DNA of 64,000 bases. Source: Paramecium octaurelia. Taxonomy: Eukaryota > Ciliophora > Oligohymenophorea > Peniculida > Parameciidae. Every line of letters starts with the position of its first letter. Position 1 is the stretch's first letter. The stretch is from positions 329,986 to 393,985 of the forward strand of contig CAJJDP010000031.1 in the NCBI GenBank assembly GCA_905182995.1, read 5' to 3'. The notes beneath the pieces were generated by a model. The model saw only the letters and a program-made list of their open reading frames with translations, had not been told where the DNA came from and searched no databases. Of this stretch, positions 12,404 to 30,000 are shown one piece after another. The position numbers were made by a program, and so were the translations under genes.

Positions 12404-12744
12404 TACATACATATATTTTTATTTGTCTACAATTTTACAATTTATTGTTTCTAATCGTCTTAAAATAAATTGGCTATAAATTTACGTTTCAATTTTGTTT
12501 TAATTAAAATTTATTTTGTTAATTTAATTCCTCTACTTAAGTCTTACTTTAATCTGTTATTATAGTATATTTTAATTCTCAATGCTTTTTGGGTTTGTTT
12601 CTGATGCGTAGAATTCCAATATTTCATTGAAATATAAACATCATTAGATTTATAACAAAAATTAATTTATATTATCAAATTGTCTTGATCTTTCCTCACC
12701 AAAAATCAAGTTTCCAATCACATTTATGATATATTACTAACCTA
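12404..12744. other. Convergent intergenic region
   Basis: AT-rich gap between the 3' ends of two convergent genes. I see no conserved gene, RNA or repeat in it. Confidence 0.5.
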
Positions 12745-14019
12745 TCAATCTTGCATTGCAAAATCTTAATTTTGTGGTAAAAATTCTAGTTGATATTTTA
12801 ATAAATTTTACTTTTCAATTTATTTCTGTTAGCCATTCTCTACGAAAGTCATATTCAATTCATAAGTTGAAGCTACGCTTAATAATTATTTGTTAATAGA
12901 AAATTTATTATATTTTTAGATTAAATAGTTAGTTACTTCATTTTATAATTTTCTAATTGAGCATGTTTCATTACTGTTTTTATGCTCAATGTAATTCTCA
13001 ATCAATTCGTAATTATATGGTAATAGTTTTAAATAATCTTCTTAAGGTATTAACTTATGATTTTTAGAAGTTGGTAAAGCGAGATTTAGGTTACCCTTGT
13101 TGTTTTTGATTTAATCGATATCTTGGTTAGAATTTTCAATAATATAATCAAATATGACTGGACATAATTATTTAATGACGTGAATTTATGAGCATATCAA
13201 TGATAAGCTTTTATTCTAAGATGTTTACTTTGATAAAATTTGTTTAATCTCAATTTAGCATATCCATTATCCATTTTATTCAGTGTATTGAATTTTAGGT
13301 TAAAGATCAAATTATGTAATAATGGCATTGTAGATATCCCTAATAGAAGCTAACTTCTTTTTTTGAATAATTTTGATAATTGAACTTTAATCAGATTCAC
13401 TCAATTCATTTTTATGAGTAAATGACACAAGTTTCTTTTTGCTACTTGGTTTATAATGATTCTCATACATTTCATTTACGTATATGATTTGAGTTTATTC
13501 ATTTTTTTAATAGTCATCATCTAAATTGATTTGAGATAAATCAATATTCTAAAATCTTTGTAATTAGTTTGATAAGAACTCCTTAAGGAAATTTAAGTAA
13601 TCACTCATATTCTAGCATAAGAAAAAGGATTGAAGTTATTATTAAGTGAGTTTAAAGATATTAGACCATAAATTCAACTATTCTATTAGAATACTATCCA
13701 ATTCAATTTATTATATAATATTCTCTATCTATTATTAATCAGATAATTCATGTTCTTAAACAGGGGATGTTAATGATCTTAGAAATAGTATAAACAATTA
13801 TCTATTGTGTCTAAATAAGTTAATATAATGTTGGAGAATGTTATCTGGTAATAGTAATTTTTCTGATCTATATCTCATAACTCTAAATTTGTTAGCCATG
13901 CACAATGGATTGTTGTCATCCTTGAAACCAGATGGTTCATACTTAGATATTGTTGAAATCATAGGACTGTGTTGTTGTTTCACAAGTAAGTGAATATAAA
14001 GTTCATATACTTTGCTCAT
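12745..14019 (-). CDS. Hypothetical protein, unrecognised
   Basis: A single frame of about 425 codons without apparent introns, from ATG at 14017-14019 (MSKVYELYIHLLVKQQHSP) to TGA at 12745-12747 (after QDFAMQD). No signal peptide or membrane segment is evident. Composition is Gln/Asn/Lys/Leu-rich, with a Ser/Lys patch in the middle (YKPSSKKKLVSFTHK) and a helical-looking second half (SIRKLQNEVTNYLIQKYNKF). I do not recognise a domain. It lies between a convergent coiled-coil gene and a kinase gene on the same strand. Confidence 0.65.
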
Positions 14020-14073
14020 TTTCTAGTTACTTTAAATTATCTAAACTAAAATAAAATAAAGTATTTAAATTAA

Positions 14074-15595
<1,522 letters not shown>

Positions 15596-16087
15596 TTTTA
15601 TAATTAACTATTTATAATACATGTAAAGTTATTTATATATGCAAATATTATAAATTTGGAATTTTATTAATTCATATGATATATTTTTTGTATCAAAATA
15701 TCATGATTAAAGCAAATTATATGGACAATAATAAATACTGATTCAAAATTTTGCTCAACTTAGGAAATTTTCATTTTATACTATTCTATCTCCCTTGTCA
15801 ATACATCAATACCATTAGATCATCTTTTATCAAAAATTTAGATTTTCTTTTAATTGCATTGTTTAACTAGCCTAGTCGTTTCTTATTTTTTATTTTGCTA
15901 ATTCTTATACTTTTATCTGTTGTTATGACTACTTTCATGATATGATCAATTAAGACACTTTACTTTATTCCTTCAAGTACTGATATAAATGCAAAATATA
16001 CTTAAAATTCATCCAAATTTCTCTATTTATGTTATATCAAAGTCAAAATCTTAATGCATTCTATTTATTAGATGTTAGAATTATACA
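15596..16087. other. Divergent intergenic region
   Basis: About 490 bp between the divergent kinase and DEAD-box helicase genes, presumably holding both promoters. Nothing else is recognised. Confidence 0.5.
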
Positions 16088-16120
16088 ATGAATTAATCAT
16101 TAAAATAATAATAATAAAAA

Positions 16121-17499
<1,379 letters not shown>

Positions 17500-17553
17500 T
17501 TTAATATTGTTTTTAGATTACATTGATATTATACATAATAAAGTCATTGTATT

Positions 17554-18296
17554 TCATTCCACTTATTCTTTTTATTATTTATTTTTTAACTTTTTCACTT
17601 ATTTACCATTTTGTTATTATAATTTTGATTTATTTTATACTGCTTATTCAATTTCTATTTATTCTTCTTATTGGGGTTTCACCTTCTTTTTAATGATTTT
17701 CTTTCCTCCTTTTAGAATTCCACTTTTTTATTTTTATGGTTAGTGTTCCTGTTCTTCCTCATTTACTAAATTATTCAATTCTTCTAATTCATTTTAGACT
17801 TCATCTTCTTAATTGTCCTATTAATTTTCTTATTCTTCTTTGGCTTGTTCCTCTAAGTACTCTAAGAATATATAGACTAAATAGAATTACTGGATAAATA
17901 ATATTTGTATCTCTTTCCATTTACATGTTTGAGAACAACAGATTTCTTTTTACTAATATTTTATCTGGTTAAATTACAAAATAGTTTATTTCTACATTTT
18001 AATTTATAAAATTACTTATCAGTTTTATGCTAGACTATGTATGGTTCAAATTAAGTAAAGTCAATCTCATTTTCTAATGCGTTTTTATAGCTTCGACCAT
18101 TTAAATAATTGTTGAATTCTTGTAAAGTTGGGAGGATTTCATGATGTGTTAAAATGCATTTAATTTTACCACTTGATAAAAATTCAAAATGCTTATTATT
18201 TTAAACAAGCTTTTATAATTCTTTGTTTTTATTTGAATTAGAATCATTTGCTTTGTTATTTTACGTTTGCTTTCCAGATTCTTTATTTTTATTCAT
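17554..18296 (-). CDS. SURF2: SURF2-like protein
   Basis: Homologue of surfeit locus protein 2, a small conserved eukaryotic, probably nucleolar, protein. The diagnostic N-terminal region is present: FLSSGKIKCILTHHEILPTL (family: 'KVKCTLTGHELP'), NNYLNGRSYKNAL, FEPYIVQHK, KLFCNLT, then VVLKHVNGKRYKYYL. A 29-nt GTAATT..CTTAG intron follows. Beyond it comes a highly charged C-terminal tail of about 100 residues (KEEQENQQDNQEDE, then GGKKIIKKKVKPQQ) ending at TGA 17554-17556. About 235 residues, near the human length. The start is the first ATG (MNKNKESGK). Confidence 0.85.
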
Positions 18297-18414
18297 AAAT
18301 TAAAATAATAATTATATATGAGAACAATCTGCATACTAGGTAATTAAATTATATATATAAAATTCTTTGAATATTTATTGTTATTCAGTTTAATTCTGGT
18401 TAATTAAATTATTG

Positions 18415-19826
18415 ATGATTAATAAGGGTTCATCTTTGATCAGAACTACATTTCAAATGCTGAAAATGATAACAAAAAATTAAACCAAATATCAATATAG
18501 TAAATTAGAACACTTTTTTGCCAACTATGAAATGAGTGAATTTGAATCTCCCAAAATTACCATTAACAAATTTTAATATTTAATTGATGACATATATTAT
18601 TCAAATAGTATTCAATTTAATACATCCTTGGCTTCATATTTGAACGTAAATGATATAGAAATAAGCGAGTTAATAATACTATTAGAGAGAATCTACTAAA
18701 ATAATTTGTTTTTGTCAAGAAGCAATAAATAATGTCTGACATAAATAGTGCTAAATTAATTACAATCATTTAATGAGGACATCATCTCAATAATTAATCA
18801 AGCATTTTAATTAGGGTTTATTAATGAGTAACTAATGGAAACCTTTATTAATTAGTTTACAATTTAGGAATTTACATAATATAATTTTACGATTTAAGTG
18901 TAATTACTTTTTATTTTTGGTTAAGCCCTTTTAAGGTATAACAATCTAACTAAAAATGAAGCATTCATAAGATAGTGGTAGGATTTGATAAAGTATGCTA
19001 TTGCTAATTATAAAACAGAATACAAAATATCTGGCTGCATGTTTTCTTAAATTTCATTCTTGATCAAAGGATTATGTTAAATTAAATTAGAATAGGAAGC
19101 TTCATATTTAGGATAAATAATTGAATTCTATAAAACCTACTACAAATTATTAATATATAATTTTGCTGAAAGTTAAGATTTTAGTAATATGACACCCAAA
19201 GAAACTACAATTTTACTTACTGCCCTTTTAAAACTAAAAGATTAATTTATGAAATAAGAGATAAATTCAATTATATCATCTTTGCTGAATCGAATTTAGA
19301 AGACTGGGGTTTCTTCATATACCGATCTAGCCTTATAATCATTCGTATTTAATTTAACCCAACTTGGAGATTATTAATAAGTAATGGCTGGAGAGATTTT
19401 ATAAGTTATAGAGTAGAGAGTTTAGGCTCAATAGTTTTCTCCAAGGATCACGATTGTAATCTTATTTGAAATGCATTTAAAATGGAATTACATAGTATCC
19501 AAAGAGCATTTGTTGAACCTCATCTCTAGTCTAAATATTAAGGAAATCCCAGACTTCGAACTTGGCAGTTACTTTTAATTGCTAACTTTGTTGCCTTTGG
19601 ATTAATTATAACACATAGTTAGTAATATTGAATCGGTATGATATTGATTTGATCATAGGAAATGATACTAAGAGAGCAATTTCAAAAAATGAATTAACAA
19701 TTTGCTAAGAATGAGCCTCAATCGACTGATAGAATGAGGAGATCTCTCTAAAAATTAATAAATCTATTGTAAACTCATGGGAAGAATACAGAATCGTTGG
19801 AAAGAACAATTAAGAAGATCTTTTGA
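18415..19826 (+). CDS. Unrecognised helical protein
   Basis: An open frame of about 460 codons from ATG 18415 (MINKGSSLIRTTFQMLKM), with one 23-nt intron (GTATGATATTGA..CATAG, about 19636-19658) near the end that removes two in-frame TGAs. It ends after ERTIKKIF at TGA 19824-19826. The N-terminal 20 residues are basic and free of acidic residues, which would suit mitochondrial import. The body is alpha-helical, with alternating Leu-rich segments (LLTALLKLKDQFMKQ, LFEMHLKWN, YFQLLTLLPLDQL) reminiscent of helical-repeat (FASTK-like or HEAT-like) proteins. No signature was recognised. Confidence 0.65.
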
Positions 19827-19865
19827 GTAAAACAACTTTGTATATTAATAATAATTAATTATATT

Positions 19866-20588
19866 ATGCACAATTAAATTATTCATTCAAGCTTTGCATT
19901 ATGTAAGACAGATGATGAAGAATGTTTTGGAAGCAAGGCATAAGAAATATTAAACGAAAAGATGAAAATATTTGAATTAGATAAGATTCCATATATGGGT
20001 ATATAACAGAAGAAGAAAACTTCAGATAAATAACGAAACAAATCTCAATAATATCAGGATAATTCTAAAGTTACATAACCATCCTCCTATTCTTAATATA
20101 GAATATCAAATAAAGAAAATAAGGAATAGATCATGATCACATAAAATAGAGTTTCAAAGCAAATATTGGAATCAATTAAGAGAAAGTAAAGTGGATATGA
20201 ACCCAAATTGATAGATATTCCAATTGTTAGAGTATCGAGAGAACAAGTAATAAGTAGCAAAATGGAATCTCAAAATAATATTTCTTTGATTTTAATGGAG
20301 AAGTATTATTAAGCTGCTATGAAATACGAAGAAAAGAATTAAAGATAAACTACTAAAGTAAATCTAACAAAAAATACTTCAAAATTGATAATCAATAATT
20401 AAGCAGTTAAAAATTTATAGAGAAAAATAAAAAATAGTAGAAGAGAATTATCAAAAGAACTAAATACCTCCACAAAGAATCAATAAACAAAAGAATAATT
20501 GAATTCGGTTACACCAATAGGATCTAATAAATATTTCGCACCTTTTAAGTCTATTTTAATTCGTGGAAATTATTCCACTGAGAGCTGA
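19866..20588 (+). CDS. Hypothetical basic protein
   Basis: An intronless frame of 240 codons from ATG 19866 (MHNQIIHSSFALCKTDDEECF) to TGA 20586-20588 (after RGNYSTES). It is rich in Lys, Gln, Ser and Asn, and probably largely disordered, with short helical stretches (QILESIKRKQSGYEP, LILMEKYYQAAMKYEEK). No domain recognised. It starts 39 bp after the previous stop on the same strand. Confidence 0.6.
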
Positions 20589-21073
20589 TAATATAATTAT
20601 TATATTATTACTTTATAAATTAATAATACTATAATATTTTATATATAATTTTTAGATGATGAAATTTATTTTAGTTAAAAGGTGACTCAAATGTAGTTAT
20701 GAAAGTAAAAAATCCTACAAAAAGAATAATTTCATATTATAATTTTCTGGCCTTATGATCATTTACAAATAATTTTTCAGAGATTCTATAACGTGTTCTC
20801 CAAAAGCATTTTTTGGTTTTTCCTTTTGGTAGACTTTAGAATGTGTTGACTTCATTTACATACTTTAATAATGTATACTCTGTGATGGAAAAAGCAGATA
20901 GATTGACTTCGATAAATTCTAAGTATAGTTGAATAGAAATATATATTGAAATTTTATTCTATTCTTTTTTCAATAAAAGTGAGAGAGAAAGAGCACATAA
21001 ATAGATGAATGTTAACAAAGTGCAATGAGGCTATTTATTATTTTGGTTGAATTATATGATTTATGTTAAAACA
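20589..21073. other. Region upstream of the surface antigen gene
   Basis: AT-rich gap of about 485 bp between a hypothetical gene and the surface antigen. It would hold the antigen promoter. No gene or repeat recognised. Confidence 0.45.
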
Positions 21074-24000
21074 ATGAGAAAATCTCTCTTCTTTTTCTTA
21101 TGGTATTATTTGAATATTTCCAAAACTATAAGAGTAATTGAATTGAATCTGCCAATGAAGGGTGTAGAATAATTGAAAGCAGATATAGATTTATATGATG
21201 GTAAGAAAATTCTCTTGTTTAGGGATAAGTAGAATTTTAAAGTATGTTTGTAAGTAGGTGTGATTATTCTAAACTTTCAAAGTATTTAATTCCCCAACGA
21301 CTGATGAAGAGCAGGACAAGTTTTTGATTTATATTGTTGGAGAAATTCATAAATTAATATTAATATTAATCATGTAACAACATCAATAACTGAATGTGAA
21401 TGTACACAATTGCTTTCGAAGACAGATTGTACAAAGAGAACTTCACTTGGCTGTTCATGGGATGAAACTAAAAACACATGCTCAAAAGGCACTGTTACTC
21501 CTCCCGTGACAACAACTTATGCATCCTATTGTTAAAGCTTCACACAAGCTGATTGTGTAAAGACTTTTGGATGTTTATGGAATACAGATAAATGCACTCA
21601 TTTTACAGGATGCACAGCATTTAGTAAGACCATAGATGATGATTGCAAAGCTATATCAAACAGATGCATTACAGATGGAGTTCATTGCGTAGAGATTGGA
21701 GAATGCAAATCATATTTGAAATAGGTCTCATGTGTAGTGAATTCGGATAAAAAGGATTGTTTCTGGAAGGATAATGCTTGTATTGATGCCACATTGTGTG
21801 AACAATATCCAAAAACCCTAACAACTGATGAACAATGTAGAGCTAAGAATATCAAATGCACAGTTTCAAAGACTGGATCTGGATGTTAGGATAGTGCTAC
21901 ATCATGTGCTTAATAGGATGGAGAATTGTAATGCAAATTCGGAGATTAGGTGGGTAAATAGAAATGTTATTGGACTGGAACTGCATGTGTGAATAGGACT
22001 TGTGATTAAGCTCCAACTTCCTATACGAGACATGATCAATGTTATACAGACTATGATACCAGTTGTACTACAAATGGAGCAGGATGTAGATCAATAACTA
22101 CTTGTAGTGATGCAAAGGTTTAAGAGGGTTGTAAAATTAATAGTTCCAACTAATAATGTATTTGGGTTGAAGGTGCATGTAAGGATTATAAATGTGATTC
22201 TGCCCCACCTTCAAAGAATACGAATATCTTATGTAATGCCTTTATCCCAGGATGTGTTACAAAGAAAGATGGAGGTTGTAAAGATAACGGTGCTTGCAGT
22301 TCTCTTGATGTAATTGCATGTGAGAAGGATTCAAAGAATTAACCTTGTGTAGTTAATGGAACATCATGCAAAGATAAAACATGTGACAATGCCCCTACTA
22401 CAAATACAACTCATGAAGCATGTACTTTATATCTCCCCACTTGTACAGTAAATGCTACTTTAAAGGGATGTAGAACAAGACAATGCGATAATGCACCAAC
22501 TACCTTGAATTCCCTTACCGAATGTAGTAATTATTTGTCTGGATGTATACCAAAAAAAGCAGGTGGTTGTTAAACTCTTACAACATGTGATAGAATTGAT
22601 GTTTAAGATGTGTGTCTCAAGGATTCAACTTAGAAGGATTGCGTTTGGGATAAAGATTTGAGTAAGTGTCTTGATAAGACTTGTGCAAATGCACCTGCAG
22701 ATTCTAAGACATCACATGAAAAATGCAACGGATATTTGCCATCCTGTACAGTTAATTCTTAAAAGAATGCTTGTATTGATATGATTTGTGAAAACATTGT
22801 GGAATCTTTAGATTGTAAAGTTGATAAAAACAATTAGAAATGCAAATATAAGAGCACTTGTTATAAATAAGAATGCCGTTTAGCATCATAAACGATAACT
22901 ACATATTCTGGATGCTAATAACACATGCCATCTTGCACACTTGACAACTCTAGTAAAGGTTGTATGCCAATTCCTCCAAGTTGCAGTGCTATCAAAACAC
23001 CGGAGGGTTGTGTTTCCAATTCATTAGGTGGAGATTGTGCATGGGCAGGCAGTAAATGTCAAGATAAATCATGTGCCACAGCACCATCAACTACAACCGA
23101 TAATACTGCATGTGGAAGCTATAAAAGTGGTTGTTTAGTAAACAATACTGCAAATGGATGTATTGATCCTACTACTTTTGCCTGCACATCCCGTTAAATT
23201 GAAGACAACTGTTATTCATCTGTAGGATTTAAATGTGTCTATAGTCCTTCTAAGAAATGTTAGGCAAGAAGTTGTGACACTGCAGCAGATACTACAATTA
23301 CCTCACCCAGTACTGGTGGATATCTCACAACATTCAGCAATTCAAATTGTGATAACTATTTGACTGATTGCGTTCTTAATAATTCAGGTAATGGATGCAG
23401 AACAAAAGCTTCTGCATGTGCCGATTATAATGAAAAGAATTGCACTGAAAAAACAGCTGCTGGTAAATCATGTTATTTGAACTCAGATAATACTTGTGTT
23501 GACCTAGTATGTGAAAAAATTAAGTTAACTTCTCATACTGCATGTGAGGCTGTCTCAGGAATGAACAAGACATGTACAGTAGCTAAAGGTAGTAGTCCAA
23601 CTGCATGCATGACTAAATTGGACAGTTGTGGATAATATGAATAGAATTAATGCAAAAGCACTAAATCTGGAAAAAACTGCATTTGGGATAAAAGTGCATG
23701 TAGGGAAGCAACATGTTCTGATGCCACAGACGATGCTTCATATAATACACATAAAGAATGTAATGATTATGTTAGTACTTGTACTGTTATCGAAAGAGTA
23801 GACAATAAAGGTTGCATACCCAAAAAAGCTAATTGTAGTGAATATACTTCTTAAGCATAATGTGTTCAAAATTCTGCAGGCAATTCATGCTATTGGAATG
23901 GAAATAGTACATGTGTGACTTTAAGTACCTTGACCTGTGCTTAAATTGTTTTGACAACATATAGTGATGCCAATTGTGAAGGTGTTAAATATTCTTGCAA

Positions 24001-27000
24001 GGCTAATAGTGCAACAGCTTGTCAAAATAAAGTTTGCACAGACTATAAAAAAACTAACGGGCTAACAACTGGCACAACTGCTGTTACAACTGATGATCAT
24101 TGCAAAGACTTAGATCCAGATTGTACTATTGATAATGCTACTGTTACAAAAGCTTGTATGACTAGGCCAGCAACATGTACAGGAACAGATACAACTGTAT
24201 GCACATTCTCTAAAGCAGGAGAATGCCTATTTGAAAATGGTGCTTGTATATTAAAATCAACTTGTAGTTTGAAAACTGGAACTAATTTAACATATTAATA
24301 ATGCTAAACTTATAATTCAGCTTGCTCTGTCAATCTTGCTGGCACTGCTTGTGTTTATTAACTAGCTACTTGTGATAAGTATACAACGCTTGCACATTGT
24401 AGAAAATCTGCAGCTGGATTATGTAAAATTGATACAAATTGCAAAGCTGTTGATGCCACATTAGATTGTACCAAAATTGTTAATACTGGCAGCATCGTAT
24501 TATCATATGAGATATGCTAAGATTTTAGTTCATCATGTTCTGTAAATGCAAATGGGTCTGCTTGTTTAGAAAAAAAAGCGTGTGCCTCGTATACTGCAGC
24601 TAGTGGAGCTGATTGTGTAAAGGGTACCGATGCAACATGTTTCTGGTAAACCTCAGGTACTGCTTCATGCATACCTATTTTAACAGCCAGCACTGATTGT
24701 GTAAAAGTAGTTGATGCAGGAAATGCACTTACAGAAGATAAGTGCTCATCATATAATTCAAGTTGCTCTGCGAAAACAGATAAATCTGCATGTTTTGAAA
24801 AGAAAGCAGCTTGCTCTAATTATTCAGATACAAATTCTTGCATAAAAACATCAGGAGGAGCTAAATGTTATTGGAACACCTCAGGTACTGCTGCTTGTAT
24901 AGAAATTTCAACAGCCAGCACTGATTGTGTAAAAGTAGTTGATGCAGGAAATGCACTTACAGATGATATATGCTCATCATATAATTAAAGCTGCTATGCT
25001 TTATCAGATAAATCTGCATGTTTTGAAAAGAAAGCAGCTTGCTCTAATTATTCAGATACAAATTCTTGCATAAAAACATCAGGAGGAGCTAAATGTTATT
25101 GGAACACCTCAGGTACTGCTGCTTGTATAGAAATTTCAACAGCCAGCACTGATTGTGTAAAAGTAGTTGATGCAGGAAATGCACTTACAGATGATATATG
25201 CTCATCATATAATTAAAGCTGCTATGCTTTATCAGATAAATCTGCATGTTTTGAAAAGAAAGCAGCTTGCTCTAATTATTCAGATACAAATTCTTGCATA
25301 AAAACATCAGGAGGAGCTAAATGTTATTGGAACACCTCAGGTACTGCTGCTTGTATAGAAATTTCAACAGCCAGCACTGATTGTGTAAAAGTAGTTGATG
25401 CAGGAAATGCACTTACAGATGATATATGCTCATCATATAATTAAAGCTGCTATGCTTTATCAGATAAATCTGCATGTTTTGAAAAGAAAGCAGCTTGCTC
25501 TAATTATTCAGATACAAATTCTTGCATAAAAACATCAGGAGGAGCTAAATGTTATTGGAACACCTCAGGTACTGCTGCTTGTATAGAAATTTCAACAGCC
25601 AGCACTGATTGTGTAAAAGTAGTTGATGCAGGAAATGCACTTACAGATGATATATGCTCATCATATAATTAAAGCTGCTATGCTTTATCAGATAAATCTG
25701 CATGTTTTGAAAAGAAAGCAGCTTGCTCTAATTATTCAGATACAAATTCTTGCATAAAAACATCAGGAGGAGCTAAATGTTATTGGAACACCTCAGGTAC
25801 TGCTGCTTGTATAGAAATTTCAACAGCCAGCACTGATTGTGTAAAAGTAGTTGATGCAGGAAATGCACTTACAGATGATATATGCTCATCATATAATTAA
25901 AGCTGCTATGCTTTATCAGATAAATCTGCATGTTTTGAAAAGAAAGCAGCTTGCTCTAATTATTCAGATACAAATTCTTGCATAAAAACATCAGGAGGAG
26001 CTAAATGTTATTGGAACACCTCAGGTACTGCTGCTTGTATAGAAATTTCAACAGCCAGCACTGATTGTGTAAAAGTAGTTGATGCAGGAAATGCACTTAC
26101 AGATGATATATGCTCATCATATAATTAAAGCTGCTATGCTTTATCAGATAAATCTGCATGTTTTGAAAAGAAAGCAGCTTGCTCTAATTATTCAGATACA
26201 AATTCTTGCATAAAAACATCAGGAGGAGCTAAATGTTATTGGAACACCTCAGGTACTGCTGCTTGTATAGAAATTTCAACAGCCAGCACTGATTGTGTAA
26301 AAGTAGTTGATGCAGGAAATGCACTTACAGATGATATATGCTCATCATATAATTAAAGCTGCTATGCTTTATCAGATAAATCTGCATGTTTTGAAAAGAA
26401 AGCAGCTTGCTCTAATTATTCAGATACAAATTCTTGCATAAAAACATCAGGAGGAGCTAAATGTTATTGGAACACCTCAGGTACTGCTGCTTGTATAGAA
26501 ATTTCAACAGCCAGCACTGATTGTGTAAAAGTAGTTGATGCAGGAAATGCACTTACAGATGATATATGCTCATCATATAATTAAAGCTGCTATGCTTTAT
26601 CAGATAAATCTGCATGTTTTGAAAAGAAAGCAGCTTGCTCTAATTATTCAGATACAAATTCTTGCATAAAAACATCAGGAGGAGCTAAATGTTATTGGAA
26701 CACCTCAGGTACTGCTGCTTGTATAGAAATTTCAACAGCCAGCACTGATTGTGTAAAAGTAGTTGATGCAGGAAATGCACTTACAGATGATATATGCTCA
26801 TCATATAATTAAAGCTGCTATGCTTTATCAGATAAATCTGCATGTTTTGAAAAGAAAGCAGCTTGCTCTGAATATTCAGATACAAAATCTTGCATAAAAA
26901 CATCAGGAGGAGCTAAATGTTATTGGTATACCCCACCTGGAGGTACTGCTTCTTGTATATAAATTTCAACAGCCAGCACTGATTGTCCCAAACTTTTGAA

Positions 27001-30000
27001 AACATAATTGGCAGGTGTTGCTACTTCTGATACCATATGTAAATAATACAATGCTTCTTGTGTGCAAAATGGTGATGCTACTTCTTGTGTTGAAGTAAAA
27101 ACAAAATGCTCTGATTATACTGGTTCTTCTACAAATTGTGTAAGCACTTCTGGAGGAGTTAAATGTTACTGGAATACAAGTGGAACTCCTGGTTGTATAT
27201 AAATAACTGCAACAGATTGTGCTAAAGTAACAGGTTCTTCATTAACATATGATATTTGCCAATCCTATAATACAAACTGTAGTGTTAATATTGCAGGTAC
27301 TGCTTGTGAAGCTAAATCATGTACAAATAAGCCTACACCATGGTCTCATACTTCATGTTCAACTTACTTGTCAACTTGCACAGCCAATAAAGTTACTTCA
27401 GCTGATGCATGCAAAGTTGCACCAACTAAATGTTCAGATGTTACTGTTTAAGCAGACTGCATAGGTTCTGTTACAGATGCAGAGTGCGAGTGGGTTGCTG
27501 GTAGCGATGGAGGATAATGTGTGAAAAAGACTTGTTATACTAAATCATATTCTTCTGTATTGACTCATTCTAATTGTTCAACTTATTTAAGTTCTTGCAC
27601 AGTTGCAAAAGTGGGAGGTTGTATTCCTAAGGCAGCATGTAATACTTATTTATCCTCTGAATAATGCACAAATGTTGGAAGTTGTTTCTGGAATGGAAAA
27701 AAGGCTTTGACATGTGTAGATCTTTCATGTGATAAAATTGAGGATTCCTACAATACTCATACATTATGTAGTACAATTACTGGCTTGAAATGTACAGTTA
27801 AATCTACAGGAGTAGGATGTTAAAATAGATAGACTGCATGTTCCAGTTATAATGATAAAAATTGTTATCTAAATTCAGCTGAATGGCCATGTGTGATGGT
27901 TACATAGGATGATGGTTCAAGTAAATGCATGGAAAAAGCTTGCACAACTGCAGGAAGTTCCTATACTGATCACAATGGTTGTTATGATTACTATAAGGCT
28001 ATTGCTGGAACCAAGAAAGCAGATCATTGCACAGTTGCTATGGTGACCAGTGCAGATGGAACACCTTCTCCTTCTGGATGTTAAAAGGTTGGAAATTGTA
28101 CTGATTATAGTTAAGCATAATGTTATGTTGATTCTGAAGGAAGAACCTGTGTTTGGGATGACACAACTAAATGCAGAATTAAAACATGTGACACAGCACC
28201 TGATACAGAGAGTTATGATAGTGATGATGAATGCAAATTATATTTGGATGATGGTACATGTACAGTTGCATCAGATGATATGGGTTGTGTTGTTAGACCA
28301 GATAAATGTGAAGGAATGACTAAAAAGTAATGTGTTAAGGATAAAGCAGGAAATGACTGCGAATATTTGGACGGTGCATGCTATACAAAATCTTGTTCAA
28401 CTGCCCCAGCTGATGTAACCACTAAAGATGGATGTGCTAGTTATTTCAATGGATGTACTTTGGATGAAAGTAGTAAATGTAAACTTGAAATTTGCGAAGA
28501 TTTCATATTCACTACAGATGATGAATGCTAAAAAGCAAAAGCAGGTTGTACTACTAATGGTACTAAATGTGTATTGAGAACTTCATGTTAAGCTGTCACT
28601 AATAAGGCAGGATGTGTTCAGGATGAATCATAAGGAAAATGTTAATGGTTGACTACTAGCAACACTTGTGTTTTAAGAACTTGTACAACAGCTCCTGTTT
28701 CTACTGATTATGACACTGAAGCAGAATGTATAGCCTACAAAGAAGAATGTACAACTAAGTTAGGAGGAGGATGTGTTGTTAAATCAACATGTTCTGCTGC
28801 AACAGCAGAATCAGCATGCAATTTTGTTGCAGGTTAACCAAATAATAAATGTACCTGGGAGAATAATAAATGTAGAGATCAAGGATGTTAAGATTTCTCC
28901 TTTGCTACTCATGCAGAATGCAAAGCTGCAACTAATAAAATTAAATGCACTGCTGGCTAGAATGGTAAATGTACCACCCAGTCAACTTGTGAAGCTGCTA
29001 CAGTCAGAGCTGCTTGTATTGAAGGATTGTATAATGGAGGATACTAACCATGTCTTTGGATTCCTGAAGCAAACTCTGGAAGTGGAGGTTGTTTCCAATA
29101 TTCTTCATGCAAGAGTCTAAATTGGACAGATCATACTGAATGTTAAAAGATCTCGAGCTAATGTACTACAGATGGATCATCCTGCTTGGCTACTACCTTA
29201 TGCACAGAAACAAATACGAAGGGATGCAAAATTGGATATGATGGTCCTTGCATTAAAACTGTTCCAGCAATTGATTCAAATGATTCCGCTATTTGCAAAG
29301 CTTATACTTCATGCACTGATGCATTCTATAAGACTCACAAGGATTGTTAAGAAGCAAGTACTAAATGCACAACTAATGGTGTAACATCATGTGCTCCACT
29401 TGCCGCTTGTTCAACTTATGGTATTTAAGAGGCATGTGTCATTAACAATGTTGGTCCAGTTGTTGAGTAGTCAACTAATTTAATTACATCAACAGGTTAA
29501 TGTACTTGGGAGAATAATACTTGTAGAGATTAAGTTTGTAAGGATCTTAAAGGAATAACTCATTCATAGTGCTACGGTTTACTTAAAGGTTGCACTTCAG
29601 ATGGAACTAATTGTTTAGCAATTTCTACTTGTGCATCTTATACTACTTAAGTCACATGCACAACTGCTAATGGATCTGATGGACCTTCTGGCAAATGCTT
29701 ATGGGATCCTACAGCCAATAACAAAGCTGGAGCATGCAGAGTTTACCAATGTTCAGATATTACTGGAGGCATATCAACAACTGTCTGTCAAGCTGCATTA
29801 TCAACATGTGTTTCCAACGGAACTATCTGTATTGATTAAGCAAATTGCAGTAGTGCATCATATCAAAATAAAATCTCTTGCAACTCTCTAGGAAAGGATG
29901 GATTTTGTGTCTTCACTAAATCCACTGCTACAGGCGCCACTGAGAACTAAGGAACATGTGCCTTGATGACATCATGCACTTAAGCTAAAAGTGATCCAAA

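Noticed and set aside
22107-22313. Standard-code + frame inside the surface antigen (also 28050-28319, 29172-29384 and others)
   Set aside because: It is an out-of-frame shadow of the antigen. The Cys-periodic frame under the ciliate code runs through the whole region without a TGA.
24683-26968. CRISPR-like array
   Set aside because: The repeats are contiguous 228-bp coding units with no spacers, inside a eukaryotic surface-antigen gene.
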